A model generated the notes under the pieces. That model worked only from the letters and a program-made list of their open reading frames with translations. It had not been told where the DNA came from and ran no database searches. This document shows, piece after piece, positions 24,566 to 34,516 of a stretch of 64,000 nucleotides of DNA (within the stretch, counting starts at the first letter, position 1; each line of letters begins with the position of its first letter). The position numbers and the translations under genes were made by a program. The DNA is from Candidatus Microthrix subdominans. GTDB taxonomy: Bacteria; Actinomycetota; Acidimicrobiia; Acidimicrobiales; Microtrichaceae. The stretch covers positions 1 to 64,000 of the forward strand of contig JADJZA010000010.1 of assembly GCA_016719385.1 (NCBI GenBank). The letters are read 5' to 3'.

Positions 24566-27199
24566 ATGGGCGCCCACGTGTGGGGCCCCGCCTACTTGAA
24601 GGACACCCTGTTGGCGTCGTTCCGGCTGTCGGGCTGGAGCCAGGACTGGTACGCCGGGTTCCCCGTCTACACCTTCTACATGGTCGTGCCGGCGCTGGCG
24701 ATCGTCGCACTCGACGTTGGCCTTCCCCCGTTGGTGGGCATCCCGCTGCTGGCCCTCAGCGTCGGCGCCCTCGTCTACGGCTGGTCGCTTTTTACCCATC
24801 GGCTGGCACGGGCGGCGATGGTCGTCGCAGCGGTGGTGATCATCCCGCTGTGCATCGACCTCGACCCCAACGTCGCGTTCAAGCTGGTGACGGTGTCGGG
24901 GCTGCTGGCGATGCCCTGGGCTGCGTACTTTCTGGGCACCTCGCTGCGGCTGCGCTTTCCCGGCCCGATGATGATGGTGATGGCCGCGCTGGTCTTCGTC
25001 TGGGACTCGCATTTCACGATCTACGGCGGCAACGCGGCGTCGACGATGGCGGGGGAATTTTCGTTCTCGATCGCGCTCGCCTTGGCGCTGGTCTTCCTCG
25101 GCGTCGTCGCCCGCGGCCTGGAGACCGGCCGCCATGCGTCGTTGGCGGTCGTTCTGTTCGGCCTGGTCGCCACCTGTCACGTCATTCCGACGTCCTACGC
25201 CATCGCCGGCGCCCTCGCACTGTGGGTGCTGCGCTTCGGGTGGCGTCAGCTCGCCTGGGTGGCCACCGTCGGGGTGTCCGGCACGTTGCTGGCGTCGTTC
25301 TGGATCGTGCCGTTCTTCCTGCGGCGCGCCTACCTCAACGATATGGGCTGGGAGAGGCTCGGCCCGCCTGTCGATGACAAGCCGGCCACTTTCTGGCAGT
25401 ACCTGCTTCCCAACACGATGCCCTACCACCAGATCATCATTGGTCTGGCGGTCATAGGCGCGGTGCTCAGCATCGTCAAAGCCAACCGGGCCGGCCTCAC
25501 CTTCCTCGTCTGGACCGTCCTCGGCGCCTGCATGTTCCTGGTTTTGCCGCAGGGACGGTTCTGGAACGCCCGGGTCCTGCCGTTCTACATCCTGTCGCTC
25601 GACCTGCTCGCGGCCGTGGGCGTCACCTTGCTGATCGGCGCCCTGGCGTCCTTCGTTGCGTCGCAACCGCACTGGCGGACTGCCGCAACCGGGGTGCTCG
25701 CCGGAGCATCGGTGATCACGGTGTTCCTGGCGGTCGCGCTCCCGTTGGGGCTGCCACCCACCGCCAAGTCCACCGTCGTGAACGCCTCGACCGTCGTCGT
25801 CAGCCAGACCTCGGTGACCCAGCTCGACGGCCGTCAGTTCGGCCCCTTCCTGTCCACCCAATCCAACGTGGCCAGCAGCTGGGCAACCTGGAACTTCGCT
25901 GGCCTCGAGGCCAAGGACCGGTACCCGGAGTTCTCCAACCTGATAACGACGATGCGCCGCATCGGCGAGGAGCGGGGTTGCGGTCGGGCGATGTGGGAGT
26001 ACTACGAGGAGCTCGGTGATTACGGCACGCCCATGGCTCCGATGATGTTGCCCTACTTCACCGACGGCTGTATCGGCTCGATGGAGGGCCTGTACTTCGA
26101 GGCGTCGATGACCACGCCGTTCCACTTCCTCAACCAGGCGCTCCTCTCCGCCAATCCGTCCCGCGCGATGCGCAACATGCCCTATCAGGGCCTCAACGTC
26201 GAGGAGGGCGTCAAGCGCCTCCAGCTGTACGGCGTGAAGTACTACCTCAGCCGCAGCAAGGCGGCCACCGACCAGGCCCGGGCGCTCACCGAGGGGCCCG
26301 ACGCGATGCTCACCGAGGTGGCGGAGGTTCCCTCGCAGGGGCTCGCCGACGACACCGAGGTTGAACAACAGCCGTGGGTCATCTTCGAGGTGGCCAACTC
26401 CGAGCTGGTGAGCGGCCTCGACCACCAGCCGGTCGTGATGGACGACGTCGCCTCCAACCACGACGCCTGGCTGGACCCGACCGTCGCTTGGTACAACGAT
26501 TCCGGCGCCTGGTCCACGTTCCTTGCCGCCGACGGGCCGAAGGAGTGGACACGGGTGTCCTGCGGGAAGCGGCCTGGTGAGGTGAGCGTGGACGAGCCCT
26601 ACGGGCGAGTCTGCGACGGGGTCGAGCCGAGCGAACCGGTGACCCCGGCCGAGGTGAGCGACATCGTCGTCGAGCAGCAGTCGATGTCGTTCACCGTCGA
26701 CGAGGTGGGCAAGCCGGTCCTGGTCAAGATGAGCTACTTTCCCAACTGGCGGGCCGAGGGGGCCGAGGGCCCCTATCGCGTCGCACCCAACCTGATGGTC
26801 GTCGTGCCCACCGAGAACGACGTCACCTTGACCTACGGGCGCAGTTGGGTGGAGGTGCTGGGCGCGGCGCTGTCGCTGCTCGGCCTGGTGATCGTCGTCT
26901 CGCTGCTCGCGCTGAAGCTTCCCCGCTTTCGGCGGGCCTGGCAGTTCGCCTATGACGCCGAGACGAGCGATCCCGGGGCGCCGACCGCCAGGCGGTACTA
27001 CGCACGCGCCTGGCCGTGGACGAGGAAGGGGTCATCGAGCCGCCGCAAAATGCCGGGGCCCGACGCGACACCGGAGTCCGCCGGGCCCTCGGGCCGCCGT
27101 GACCCCGACGCCACGTTGGAGCCATCGCCCGATTGGATTGTCGAGGCGCAGGCACCGGCAGACGTCGCCGACGACCCCGGGCAGGGGGACGACCGCTGA
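24566..27199 (+). CDS. Large polytopic membrane protein (PTPS-related/YfhO-like), frameshifted near its start
   Basis: 877 residues from ATG at 24566, but this is probably not the original start: the preceding in-frame codons read ATPTGGD and the first TM lies in another frame at 24295-24550. About ten TM segments follow (for example MVVPALAIVALDVGLPPLV and FSIALALALVFLGVVA). A GWSQDWYAGFPVYTFYMVVP loop and a YGGNAASTMAGEFSFS motif are found in actinobacterial homologues that I recall as 6-pyruvoyl-tetrahydropterin-synthase-related membrane proteins. A ~300-residue external domain and a last TM follow, then a cytoplasmic Pro/Ser-rich tail. The fold resembles GT-C glycosyltransferases, so a role in surface glycan assembly is likely but unproven. 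manB starts 56 bases on. Confidence 0.8.
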   Translation: MGAHVWGPAYLKDTLLASFRLSGWSQDWYAGFPVYTFYMVVPALAIVALDVGLPPLVGIPLLALSVGALVYGWSLFTHRLARAAMVVAAVVIIPLCIDLDPNVAFKLVTVSGLLAMPWAAYFLGTSLRLRFPGPMMMVMAALVFVWDSHFTIYGGNAASTMAGEFSFSIALALALVFLGVVARGLETGRHASLAVVLFGLVATCHVIPTSYAIAGALALWVLRFGWRQLAWVATVGVSGTLLASFWIVPFFLRRAYLNDMGWERLGPPVDDKPATFWQYLLPNTMPYHQIIIGLAVIGAVLSIVKANRAGLTFLVWTVLGACMFLVLPQGRFWNARVLPFYILSLDLLAAVGVTLLIGALASFVASQPHWRTAATGVLAGASVITVFLAVALPLGLPPTAKSTVVNASTVVVSQTSVTQLDGRQFGPFLSTQSNVASSWATWNFAGLEAKDRYPEFSNLITTMRRIGEERGCGRAMWEYYEELGDYGTPMAPMMLPYFTDGCIGSMEGLYFEASMTTPFHFLNQALLSANPSRAMRNMPYQGLNVEEGVKRLQLYGVKYYLSRSKAATDQARALTEGPDAMLTEVAEVPSQGLADDTEVEQQPWVIFEVANSELVSGLDHQPVVMDDVASNHDAWLDPTVAWYNDSGAWSTFLAADGPKEWTRVSCGKRPGEVSVDEPYGRVCDGVEPSEPVTPAEVSDIVVEQQSMSFTVDEVGKPVLVKMSYFPNWRAEGAEGPYRVAPNLMVVVPTENDVTLTYGRSWVEVLGAALSLLGLVIVVSLLALKLPRFRRAWQFAYDAETSDPGAPTARRYYARAWPWTRKGSSSRRKMPGPDATPESAGPSGRRDPDATLEPSPDWIVEAQAPADVADDPGQGDDR

Positions 27200-27255
27200 T
27201 CGCGACGGCCCGCCACGTGGGTCGTCACCCCGGCTCAGCACTAGTGTTGCCGCCC

Positions 27256-28623
27256 GTGGCAGACTTGGACGGCATCTTTAAGGCCTACGACGTGCGAGGC
27301 CTGGTTCCCGACCAGCTCGATGAGCCGCTGGTCGAGCGGATCGGCGCTTCGTACGCCCGGTTTCTCATCGGCGGGACCGAGGGCGAGGTGGCCCCGTCTC
27401 GGGTCCTCGTCGGGCGCGACATGCGCCCGAGCGGACCCGGCTTCGTCGCAGCGTTCGCTCGCGGGGTGACCAGCCAAGGCCTCGATGTCGTCGACCTCGG
27501 CCTGTGTTCCACCGACGAGGTGTACTTCGCCAGCGGGTCGATGGACGCACCGGCGGCCATGTTCACGGCGTCGCACAATCCTGCGGGATACAACGGCATC
27601 AAGTTCTGTCGCTCCGGGGCGCGTCCCCTGGGGCTCGACAGCGGCCTCGATCGGGTTCGCGACGACGCTCGCGCCGACCTCGAGCCCATGGGCGAGCCCG
27701 GTTTGGTGACGACCGCCGACGTGCTCGAGCAGTTTGTTGACCACGTGCGCAGCTTCGTCGACGTCGACCGCCTCAGCCCCCTCTCGGTGGTCGCCGACGT
27801 TGCCAACGGCATGGGTGGCCTGGTCGTGCCCGCAGCGTTCGAGGGCCTCAACCCGAAGCTGGAGGTGATGTACGGCGAGCTCGACGGCAGCTTCCCCAAC
27901 CACCCCGCCGACCCGCTGCAGCCCGAGAATCAGGCCGACCTCCGGGCCCGGGTGCTCGAGGTGGGTGCTGATGTGGGCCTGGCCTTCGACGGCGATGCCG
28001 ACCGCGTGTTTCTGGTCGACGAGCAGGGCCAGGGTCTGTCGGGTTCGACAACGACGGCGATCATCGCCGCCGCCATGCTGCGCGAACACCCCGGTGCGAC
28101 GATCATTCACAATCTGATCGTCTCGAAGGCGGTGCCGGAGGTGATCGCCGAGGGGGGCGGCGTCGCCGTTCGCACCCGGGTTGGACACAGCTACATCAAG
28201 GCGGTCATGGCCGAGCACGACGCCCTCTTCGGCGGCGAGCATTCGGCCCACTATTACTTTGCCGACAACTACCGGGCCGACTCCGGCCTGATTGCCGCCA
28301 TGGTCGTTCTCGCCGAAATGTCCCGCAGCGGTCAACCCCTCTCGGAGCTGCGCCAACCCTTCGAGCGCTACGCCGCATCCGGCGAAATCAACTCGGTGGT
28401 CGCCGACCCGATCGGAACGATGGCCCGGGTCGAGGAGGCCTACATGGGTGCCGACCGCGATCATCTCGACGGCCTCACCGTCGATTTGGGTGATTGGTGG
28501 TTCAACCTTCGGTCCTCCAACACCGAACCGCTGTTGCGGCTCAACCTGGAGGCGGCCGACGACGAGGCGGTAGCCGAGCATTCCGCCGAGGTTTTGACGC
28601 TGATTCGAGGCAAGGAATCGTGA
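27256..28623 (+). CDS. manB: Phosphomannomutase/phosphoglucomutase
   Basis: 455 residues from GTG at 27256 (VADLDGIFKAYDVRGLVPDQ); a GTG four codons upstream is also possible. It is an alpha-D-phosphohexomutase with all four active-site loops: FTASHNPAGYNGIK holds the phosphoserine, FDGDADRVFLVD binds Mg2+, GGEHSAHYYF selects the sugar (the GEHS form fits dual mannose/glucose mutases) and LRSSNTEPLLRLN binds phosphate. It interconverts mannose-6-phosphate and mannose-1-phosphate, feeding GDP-mannose synthesis. It is followed by the Trm112-like and PGI/PMI genes, an arrangement conserved in many actinobacteria. Confidence 0.95.
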   Translation: MADLDGIFKAYDVRGLVPDQLDEPLVERIGASYARFLIGGTEGEVAPSRVLVGRDMRPSGPGFVAAFARGVTSQGLDVVDLGLCSTDEVYFASGSMDAPAAMFTASHNPAGYNGIKFCRSGARPLGLDSGLDRVRDDARADLEPMGEPGLVTTADVLEQFVDHVRSFVDVDRLSPLSVVADVANGMGGLVVPAAFEGLNPKLEVMYGELDGSFPNHPADPLQPENQADLRARVLEVGADVGLAFDGDADRVFLVDEQGQGLSGSTTTAIIAAAMLREHPGATIIHNLIVSKAVPEVIAEGGGVAVRTRVGHSYIKAVMAEHDALFGGEHSAHYYFADNYRADSGLIAAMVVLAEMSRSGQPLSELRQPFERYAASGEINSVVADPIGTMARVEEAYMGADRDHLDGLTVDLGDWWFNLRSSNTEPLLRLNLEAADDEAVAEHSAEVLTLIRGKES

Positions 28624-28669
28624 TCTACCGTTCCATCACACTGAGACGACCCTGAAAGGAGCCAACCAC

Positions 28670-28918
28670 ATGGCGCTCTCCCCCGTGCTTTTGGAGGTGC
28701 TGGCCTGTCCCGAGGACAAAGGCCCCCTGTACTACCTGGAAGATGAGAACGCGTTGTACAACCCGCGCCTCACCCGCCGCTACCACATCACCGACGACAT
28801 CCCGATCATGTTGATCGAGGAGGCCGAGACCGTCGACGCCGCCGAGGCCGAACGCATCACGGCCAAGATCGACGCTGACGGCATCTCGCCCACCTTCCCC
28901 GAAACCTCCGGTCAGTGA
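28670..28918 (+). CDS. Trm112-like small protein
   Basis: 82 residues, ATG at 28670 behind a strong gaaaggag site. MALSPVLLEVLACPEDKGPL and DDIPIMLIEEAE are the two halves of the Trm112/YcaR fold (PF03966). Only one cysteine remains (Cys13); zinc-binding members have a second Cys where this one has Asp (CPED instead of CPxC), so it is probably metal-free. Related proteins activate methyltransferases in eukaryotes and archaea; the bacterial role is unsettled. It lies between manB and the PGI/PMI gene and overlaps the latter's start by four bases, so its product may assist one of the mannose enzymes. Confidence 0.9.
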   Translation: MALSPVLLEVLACPEDKGPLYYLEDENALYNPRLTRRYHITDDIPIMLIEEAETVDAAEAERITAKIDADGISPTFPETSGQ

Positions 28919-29970
28919 GCTCGCCCGACGCCTTGGTGCTCGACACGGTCGGCATGTTCGACGCGGCGTTCGGATTGCCCGACCAGATGGCCGCTGCGGT
29001 CGAAATCGCGTCGGCCGTCGACGGGCTTCCCGACGCGTCCAAGATCACCTCGTTGCTGATGGTGGGCATGGGCGGATCGGGTATCTCGGGCGATGTCGTG
29101 TCGCTGGTGGCCACCGACCACGGACGGGTACCCATCGACGTCAGCCGTCACTACGAGCTGCCGGCGTACGTGGGGCCTAACACCCTCGTGATGGCGGTGT
29201 CCTTCTCGGGCGGGACGGAGGAGACCGTCGTTGCCACCGAGGCCGCCATCGCCGCCGGCGCCCCGGTGGTCGCAGTGACCACCGGAGGCCGGCTGGGTGA
29301 GATGGTGTCTGCCGCTGGGGGCGCGGTCTGTGGCCTTCCCGACGGTATCCCGTTGCCGCGTGCGGCGATCGGCGCCGTCGGCCTGGCGCCGATCGTGCTC
29401 GCCACCCGTATGGGCCTGATGGACCACACCGCCGGCGCGGTCGACTCGGCGATCGAGGCGGCCGCCACACGGCTGGAGGCCAACGCCGGCTTCACGCAGG
29501 GCACCGTCAACGACGCCCGTACCCTGGCACGCCGGATCGAGCGCACCCAGCCGATCATCTACGGGGGCGGACGGGTCGGCGAACTTGCCGCCTACCGTTG
29601 GAAGGCCCAGGTCAACGAGAACGCCAAGGCACCCGCCTACTGGGGCAGCGTCCCCGAGGTGTGCCACAACGAGATCTGCGCCTGGGGCCAACACGGCGAC
29701 GTCACCCGCCAGGTCAACTCGATGGTGTACCTGCGCCACGACGGTGAGCACCCCAACGTCGCCCGCCGCTTCGATTTTCTCGCCCAGATCACCGCCGAAG
29801 TGGTCGCTGAGATCTTCGAGGTGCGGGCCAAAGGTGACTCGGCGCTGGCCCGCTTCTACGATCTGGCAGCGTTCGGCGACCTGGTCAGCCTGTGGATGGC
29901 GGTGGAAGCCGGCGTCGATCCTGGCCCGATCCCTGCCATCGCCGACCTGAAGGCCTACCTGGCCAACTAG
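28915..29970 (+). CDS. Bifunctional phosphoglucose/phosphomannose isomerase (SIS family)
   Basis: 351 residues from GTG at 28915, four-base overlap with the Trm112-like gene. Two SIS domains are visible. The first has LLMVGMGGSGISGDVVSL and VSFSGGTEETV (phosphate-binding Ser/Thr cluster) and VVAVTTGGRLGEM. The second has PIIYGGGRVGELAAYRWK and NENAKAPAYWGSVPEVCHNE, which supplies the catalytic Glu/His, a hallmark of PGI/PMI enzymes first described in archaea. It converts fructose-6-phosphate to mannose-6-phosphate or glucose-6-phosphate. Placed after manB it supplies the GDP-mannose route. Confidence 0.93.
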   Translation: MSSPDALVLDTVGMFDAAFGLPDQMAAAVEIASAVDGLPDASKITSLLMVGMGGSGISGDVVSLVATDHGRVPIDVSRHYELPAYVGPNTLVMAVSFSGGTEETVVATEAAIAAGAPVVAVTTGGRLGEMVSAAGGAVCGLPDGIPLPRAAIGAVGLAPIVLATRMGLMDHTAGAVDSAIEAAATRLEANAGFTQGTVNDARTLARRIERTQPIIYGGGRVGELAAYRWKAQVNENAKAPAYWGSVPEVCHNEICAWGQHGDVTRQVNSMVYLRHDGEHPNVARRFDFLAQITAEVVAEIFEVRAKGDSALARFYDLAAFGDLVSLWMAVEAGVDPGPIPAIADLKAYLAN

Positions 29971-30049
29971 GTGGTTCGCCGCCTGCCCGACCAACCCCGC
30001 AGCGATTCGACGTCGTTGCGCACCCATTCGCAATCATGAGGAGACTTAC

Positions 30050-31498
<1,449 letters not shown>

Positions 31499-31537
31499 AA
31501 CCCTCTTCGCCTTCGGCGATTCTGGTTTCGAGCGTGG

Positions 31538-31559
31538 CCCGAGAGTTGATCCTCTCGGG
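31538..31559 (+). terminator. Terminator-like hairpin after ahcY
   Basis: cccgagag (31538-31545) pairs perfectly with ctctcggg (31552-31559) around a six-base loop; a gtttt tract follows ten bases later. A smaller hairpin (tcgccttcggcga) lies just after the ahcY stop. The T tract is weak, so factor-independent termination is only moderately likely. Confidence 0.5.
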
Positions 31560-31647
31560 TCACGTCCGTTTTGATGCGACTCCGATCGCCGCTTTCTCGC
31601 CGCCTGGTCACCGTCGGTTCGGTACAGTCCGGCCGAGGGGGAGAGCG

Positions 31648-32577
31648 ATGACCGAAGCGAGTGATTGGGCGGGGAAGGTGGCCGTGGTCACCGGCGGCGG
31701 GTCGGGCATCGGGGCGGCGCTGTGCCGACGCTTCGCCGAGGCGGCCATGTCGGTGGTCGTCGCCGACGTCGACGCGGTCGCGGCCGCCGACGTGGCCACC
31801 CACCTCACCGAGGATGGCGTGCTGGTCGGCGGCGCCCGTGCGATACCGATCGCGGTCGACGTTGCGTCGGCCGACGACGTTGCGGCGCTCGGGGAGGCCA
31901 CGATGGACGCATTCGGTGGCGTGCATCTGGTGTGCAACAACGCCGGGGTGTCGGCGGGTGGACTCTCCTGGGAGGTGCCATTGGCCGACTGGCAATGGGT
32001 GATGGAGGTCAACCTGTGGGGCGTCGTCTACGGCGTGCGCACGTTCGTACCGCTGATCGTCGGATCGGGCGGCGGCCACATCGTCAACACCGCGTCGATG
32101 GCGGGGCTGACCTCGCCGCCGTTCATGTCGCCCTATTCGGTGGCCAAGCACGGCGTGGTGGCCCTGTCCGAGGCGCTGTACCACGAGCTGTCGTTTACCC
32201 ACCCGGAGGTTGGCGCCTCGGTGCTCTGCCCCGGTTGGGTGCGCACCCGCATCCACGAGGCCGGCCGAAACCGGCCGGCGCGGCACGGCGGGCCGACATC
32301 GTTCGCCGAGGCAGGCGAGGGGGACGCGGCGGCGAGCGGAATGGGTGACGTGGTCAGCCGGCTGATCGAGTCGGGCATGGAACCGACCGACGTGGCCGAC
32401 CTCGTGTGGTCGGCCGTGCTGCAACGTCGCTTCTGGGTGTTCACCGGTGACGACTGGATCGCCATGGCCGCGGAGCGGGCTCGCGGCGCCTTCGCCGGCA
32501 TGAACCCACAACTGCAGATCCCCGGCGTTGATCTCACCGACGACGCGGTGGGCCCTGAGGACACGCCGACCGACTGA
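31648..32577 (+). CDS. Short-chain dehydrogenase/reductase
   Basis: 309 residues from ATG at 31648, behind gaggggagag; the open frame extends upstream without a better start. Classical SDR motifs: VVTGGGSGIG, CNNAGVS, the catalytic Ser in VNTASMAGL, and YSVAKHGV (Tyr and Lys). An Asp at the end of the second strand (VVADVDAVAAAD) indicates NAD(H) preference. A C-terminal extension of ~40 residues (DDWIAMAAERARGAFAGMN) is common in actinobacterial SDRs of unknown substrate. It appears to be monocistronic: a terminator-like hairpin lies upstream and an 86-base gap separates it from the antitoxin gene. Confidence 0.88.
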   Translation: MTEASDWAGKVAVVTGGGSGIGAALCRRFAEAAMSVVVADVDAVAAADVATHLTEDGVLVGGARAIPIAVDVASADDVAALGEATMDAFGGVHLVCNNAGVSAGGLSWEVPLADWQWVMEVNLWGVVYGVRTFVPLIVGSGGGHIVNTASMAGLTSPPFMSPYSVAKHGVVALSEALYHELSFTHPEVGASVLCPGWVRTRIHEAGRNRPARHGGPTSFAEAGEGDAAASGMGDVVSRLIESGMEPTDVADLVWSAVLQRRFWVFTGDDWIAMAAERARGAFAGMNPQLQIPGVDLTDDAVGPEDTPTD

Positions 32578-32663
32578 CCGGTGGCCTCGTCGTGATCAAC
32601 ACGGCCCGCCCGGCCCGAAATGTGGCATGTGAAATTGGGAACTGACTGGTAGCGTCATGGGGA

Positions 32664-32900
32664 ATGGAAGCAACCATTGACGCTGTTGGACGCCTCGTCG
32701 TGCCGAAGCCACTGCGAGAAGCGCTCGGGCTCGAAGCTGGCTCGACGGTCGACATCAGCCTGTACGGTCCTGGCCTTCAGCTCGTTCCCCAAGGCAGGAC
32801 GGCTCGGTTGCAGACGGTGGACGGACAGTTGGTCGCCGGGTCGGACACAGTCATCGATGATGACACGGTGCTTGGCCTGATCGATGCGGGACGGAGATGA
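32664..32900 (+). CDS. AbrB/MazE-type antitoxin (VapB-like)
   Basis: 78 residues, ATG at 32664. The first ~45 residues form a swapped-hairpin DNA-binding domain (ATIDAVGRLVVPKPLREALG, then GSTVDISLYGPGLQLVP). The C-terminal ~30 residues (LVAGSDTVIDDDTVLGLIDA) are the usual toxin-binding tail. It should repress its own promoter and neutralise a PIN-domain RNase. The partner gene directly downstream is decayed (32904-33091), so this antitoxin is now without a working toxin in cis, although it could act on relatives elsewhere. Confidence 0.9.
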   Translation: MEATIDAVGRLVVPKPLREALGLEAGSTVDISLYGPGLQLVPQGRTARLQTVDGQLVAGSDTVIDDDTVLGLIDAGRR

Positions 32901-32903
32901 TGA

Positions 32904-33091
32904 GTGAAAGTCGCCGTGGATACGAGCGTCGCCGTCCCCCTGATCATGCAGGCTCACACGTCCCGCCGGCAGGTTCGAGGGGCTTGGTTGCGCTGGCCGC
33001 CCTCGACAATGGGCTGGGCCTCCTCAGCCGAGACAACAGCGCTGCAGCGACGTACGCGACGCTCGGTGTTGAGGTTGAGATGATCCGGTGA
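32904..33091 (+). pseudogene. Degenerate PIN-domain toxin (VapC) with internal deletion
   Basis: From GTG at 32904 the frame gives VKVAVDTSVAVPLIMQAHTS, the start of a VapC toxin with its first catalytic Asp, then breaks up after RRQV. A different frame then gives VALAALDNGLGLLSRDNSAA and TYATLGVEVEMIR ending at 33091, which is the normal C-terminus of the same toxin family with the last acidic motif (LSRD). About 70 central residues that should hold the remaining acidic residues are missing, and the two ends are out of frame. Its position four bases after the antitoxin stop is the classic vapBC layout. Confidence 0.85.
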
Positions 33092-33117
33092 GGTAGGGGT
33101 TGCGCCACCGGTCACGC

Positions 33118-34395
33118 TTAGCGAAGCCCAAGGGTGTCGATCCCGGTGGGCAGCTTGGCCGGGTCCCAGCCGAGCCTGGCAAGAGCCTGACCACAGGCGT
33201 AGCGGTCGGTCATGCCCCCCACCCAGCGCACGGCCGCCCTCGTCGCCTCGGTCGAGCCGGCCGCCGGCCGTGCGCCGGATTGACCCCGCTCTGCGGCATC
33301 GTTGCCGAAGAGATCGACGGGCAGCATTCCCGGACGGTCGGCGTAGTACTCGACCAGTGCGGACAGGATGCTCACCACCGAGTTGCCCGCCGCCACCGAA
33401 GCCGGCCGCAGGTAGATGTTGTCGTAGTTGAAGCGACGGAAGGCAGCGAGGGCATCGGCGGCCTGGCCGGTCATCGCGATCACCCCGCAGCTGCGCCCCA
33501 CCTCGATGACGTCGGCGATGAAGGCCCGCAGCTGTCCGGAGCGGACCCCGCCGCCGTAGGCCGCGACCTGTTGGGGTAGGGCCGAGCGGTCGACGATGCC
33601 GGCCGAGACCGCATCCTCGAAGTCGTGGGCGGTATAGGCGATGCGATCGGCCCAGCTGACGACGAGGCCCTCGGGCGTGGCCGGCCGTGGTCGTGACCAA
33701 CTGTGGTTGCGGACCCCGTCGAGCGTCTCGGCGCACAGGTTGAGAGGTAGAAGCACCTCGTTTGCGCCCCAGACGGCGTGGTCGTAGCCCTCGCTGACAT
33801 ACGGGCTGAGCGCATCCTCGGAGGCGTGCCCCCCGGGGCCGTGCCCACAGTCGTGGCCGAGCGCGATCGCCTCGGTGAGCGCCACGTTGAGCCGCAGAGC
33901 ACCGGCGATCGCCACCGCCACCTGGGCCACCTCGAGGGCGTGGGTCAGTCGGGTGCGCTGGTGGTCGTCGGGGAAGATGAACACCTGCGTCTTGCCGGCC
34001 AGGCGACGAAAGGCGGAGGAGTGCAGGATGCGGTCACGGTCGCGTTCGAAACAGGTCCGCTCGGCGTCGGGTTCCTCGGGGCGGAGCCGGTCGCCGGCGC
34101 CGTGCGCCCTGGTGGCGCCGTCGGTCATCCAGGCGTGCTCGGCCCGTTCGCGGGCGACGCGGTCGGCTCGCTTCGTGGGGGAGGGGTTGCCGTCGGGCGC
34201 TGCGATGCGCAGCGTGCCGCCCGCGTGAGCGGACCGCACCTGCTCGGCGTCCGTTTCGAGGCCGTCGGCGTGGTGGCCCGGTGTGTCGGCGGGATCGGCG
34301 GCGACGCGGTGCCCACCCATCGTGGCCGCCCAGCGACGGGTGCGTTCGCCGTCGGCGATCGACGGCTGGGAGTCCGTCGTGGAAGAGGTGCTCAT
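33118..34395 (-). CDS. dgt: dGTPase-like HD-domain deoxynucleoside triphosphate triphosphohydrolase
   Basis: 425 residues, ATG at 34395. The first ~115 residues are a charged, probably unstructured extension, longer than usual. The core follows with RDRDRILHSSAFRRLAGKTQ, the HD metal site (RLTHALEVAQ, GHDCGHGPGGH) and the family segments EGYDHAVWGANEV (less usual than the typical FEHN) and WADRIAYTAHDFEDA. Such enzymes split dNTPs to nucleoside and triphosphate, adjusting dNTP pools. In actinobacteria the gene is usually near dnaG; here it is divergent from obg across 121 bases. Nucleotide preference is not readable from sequence. Confidence 0.9.
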   Translation of the reverse strand: MSTSSTTDSQPSIADGERTRRWAATMGGHRVAADPADTPGHHADGLETDAEQVRSAHAGGTLRIAAPDGNPSPTKRADRVARERAEHAWMTDGATRAHGAGDRLRPEEPDAERTCFERDRDRILHSSAFRRLAGKTQVFIFPDDHQRTRLTHALEVAQVAVAIAGALRLNVALTEAIALGHDCGHGPGGHASEDALSPYVSEGYDHAVWGANEVLLPLNLCAETLDGVRNHSWSRPRPATPEGLVVSWADRIAYTAHDFEDAVSAGIVDRSALPQQVAAYGGGVRSGQLRAFIADVIEVGRSCGVIAMTGQAADALAAFRRFNYDNIYLRPASVAAGNSVVSILSALVEYYADRPGMLPVDLFGNDAAERGQSGARPAAGSTEATRAAVRWVGGMTDRYACGQALARLGWDPAKLPTGIDTLGLR

Positions 34396-34516
34396 GGAGG
34401 ACGATCCTATGGAGCCGCGGTGACATCCAACCCGCCGCCTCCGTCGTCGCGTCTACCTTTCGTCGCCGGGCTCGACCGTTGCGGGCCGGGAGCGGGTCGG
34501 CTCCTACGCTGGTGCG

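Noticed and set aside
29971..30049. SAH or SAM riboswitch upstream of ahcY
   Set aside because: The 79-base leader shows no conserved riboswitch elements I can recognise.
32897..33091. A stand-alone 64-residue protein
   Set aside because: Only the C-terminal half matches a PIN toxin end; the first half is out-of-frame reading of the toxin start.
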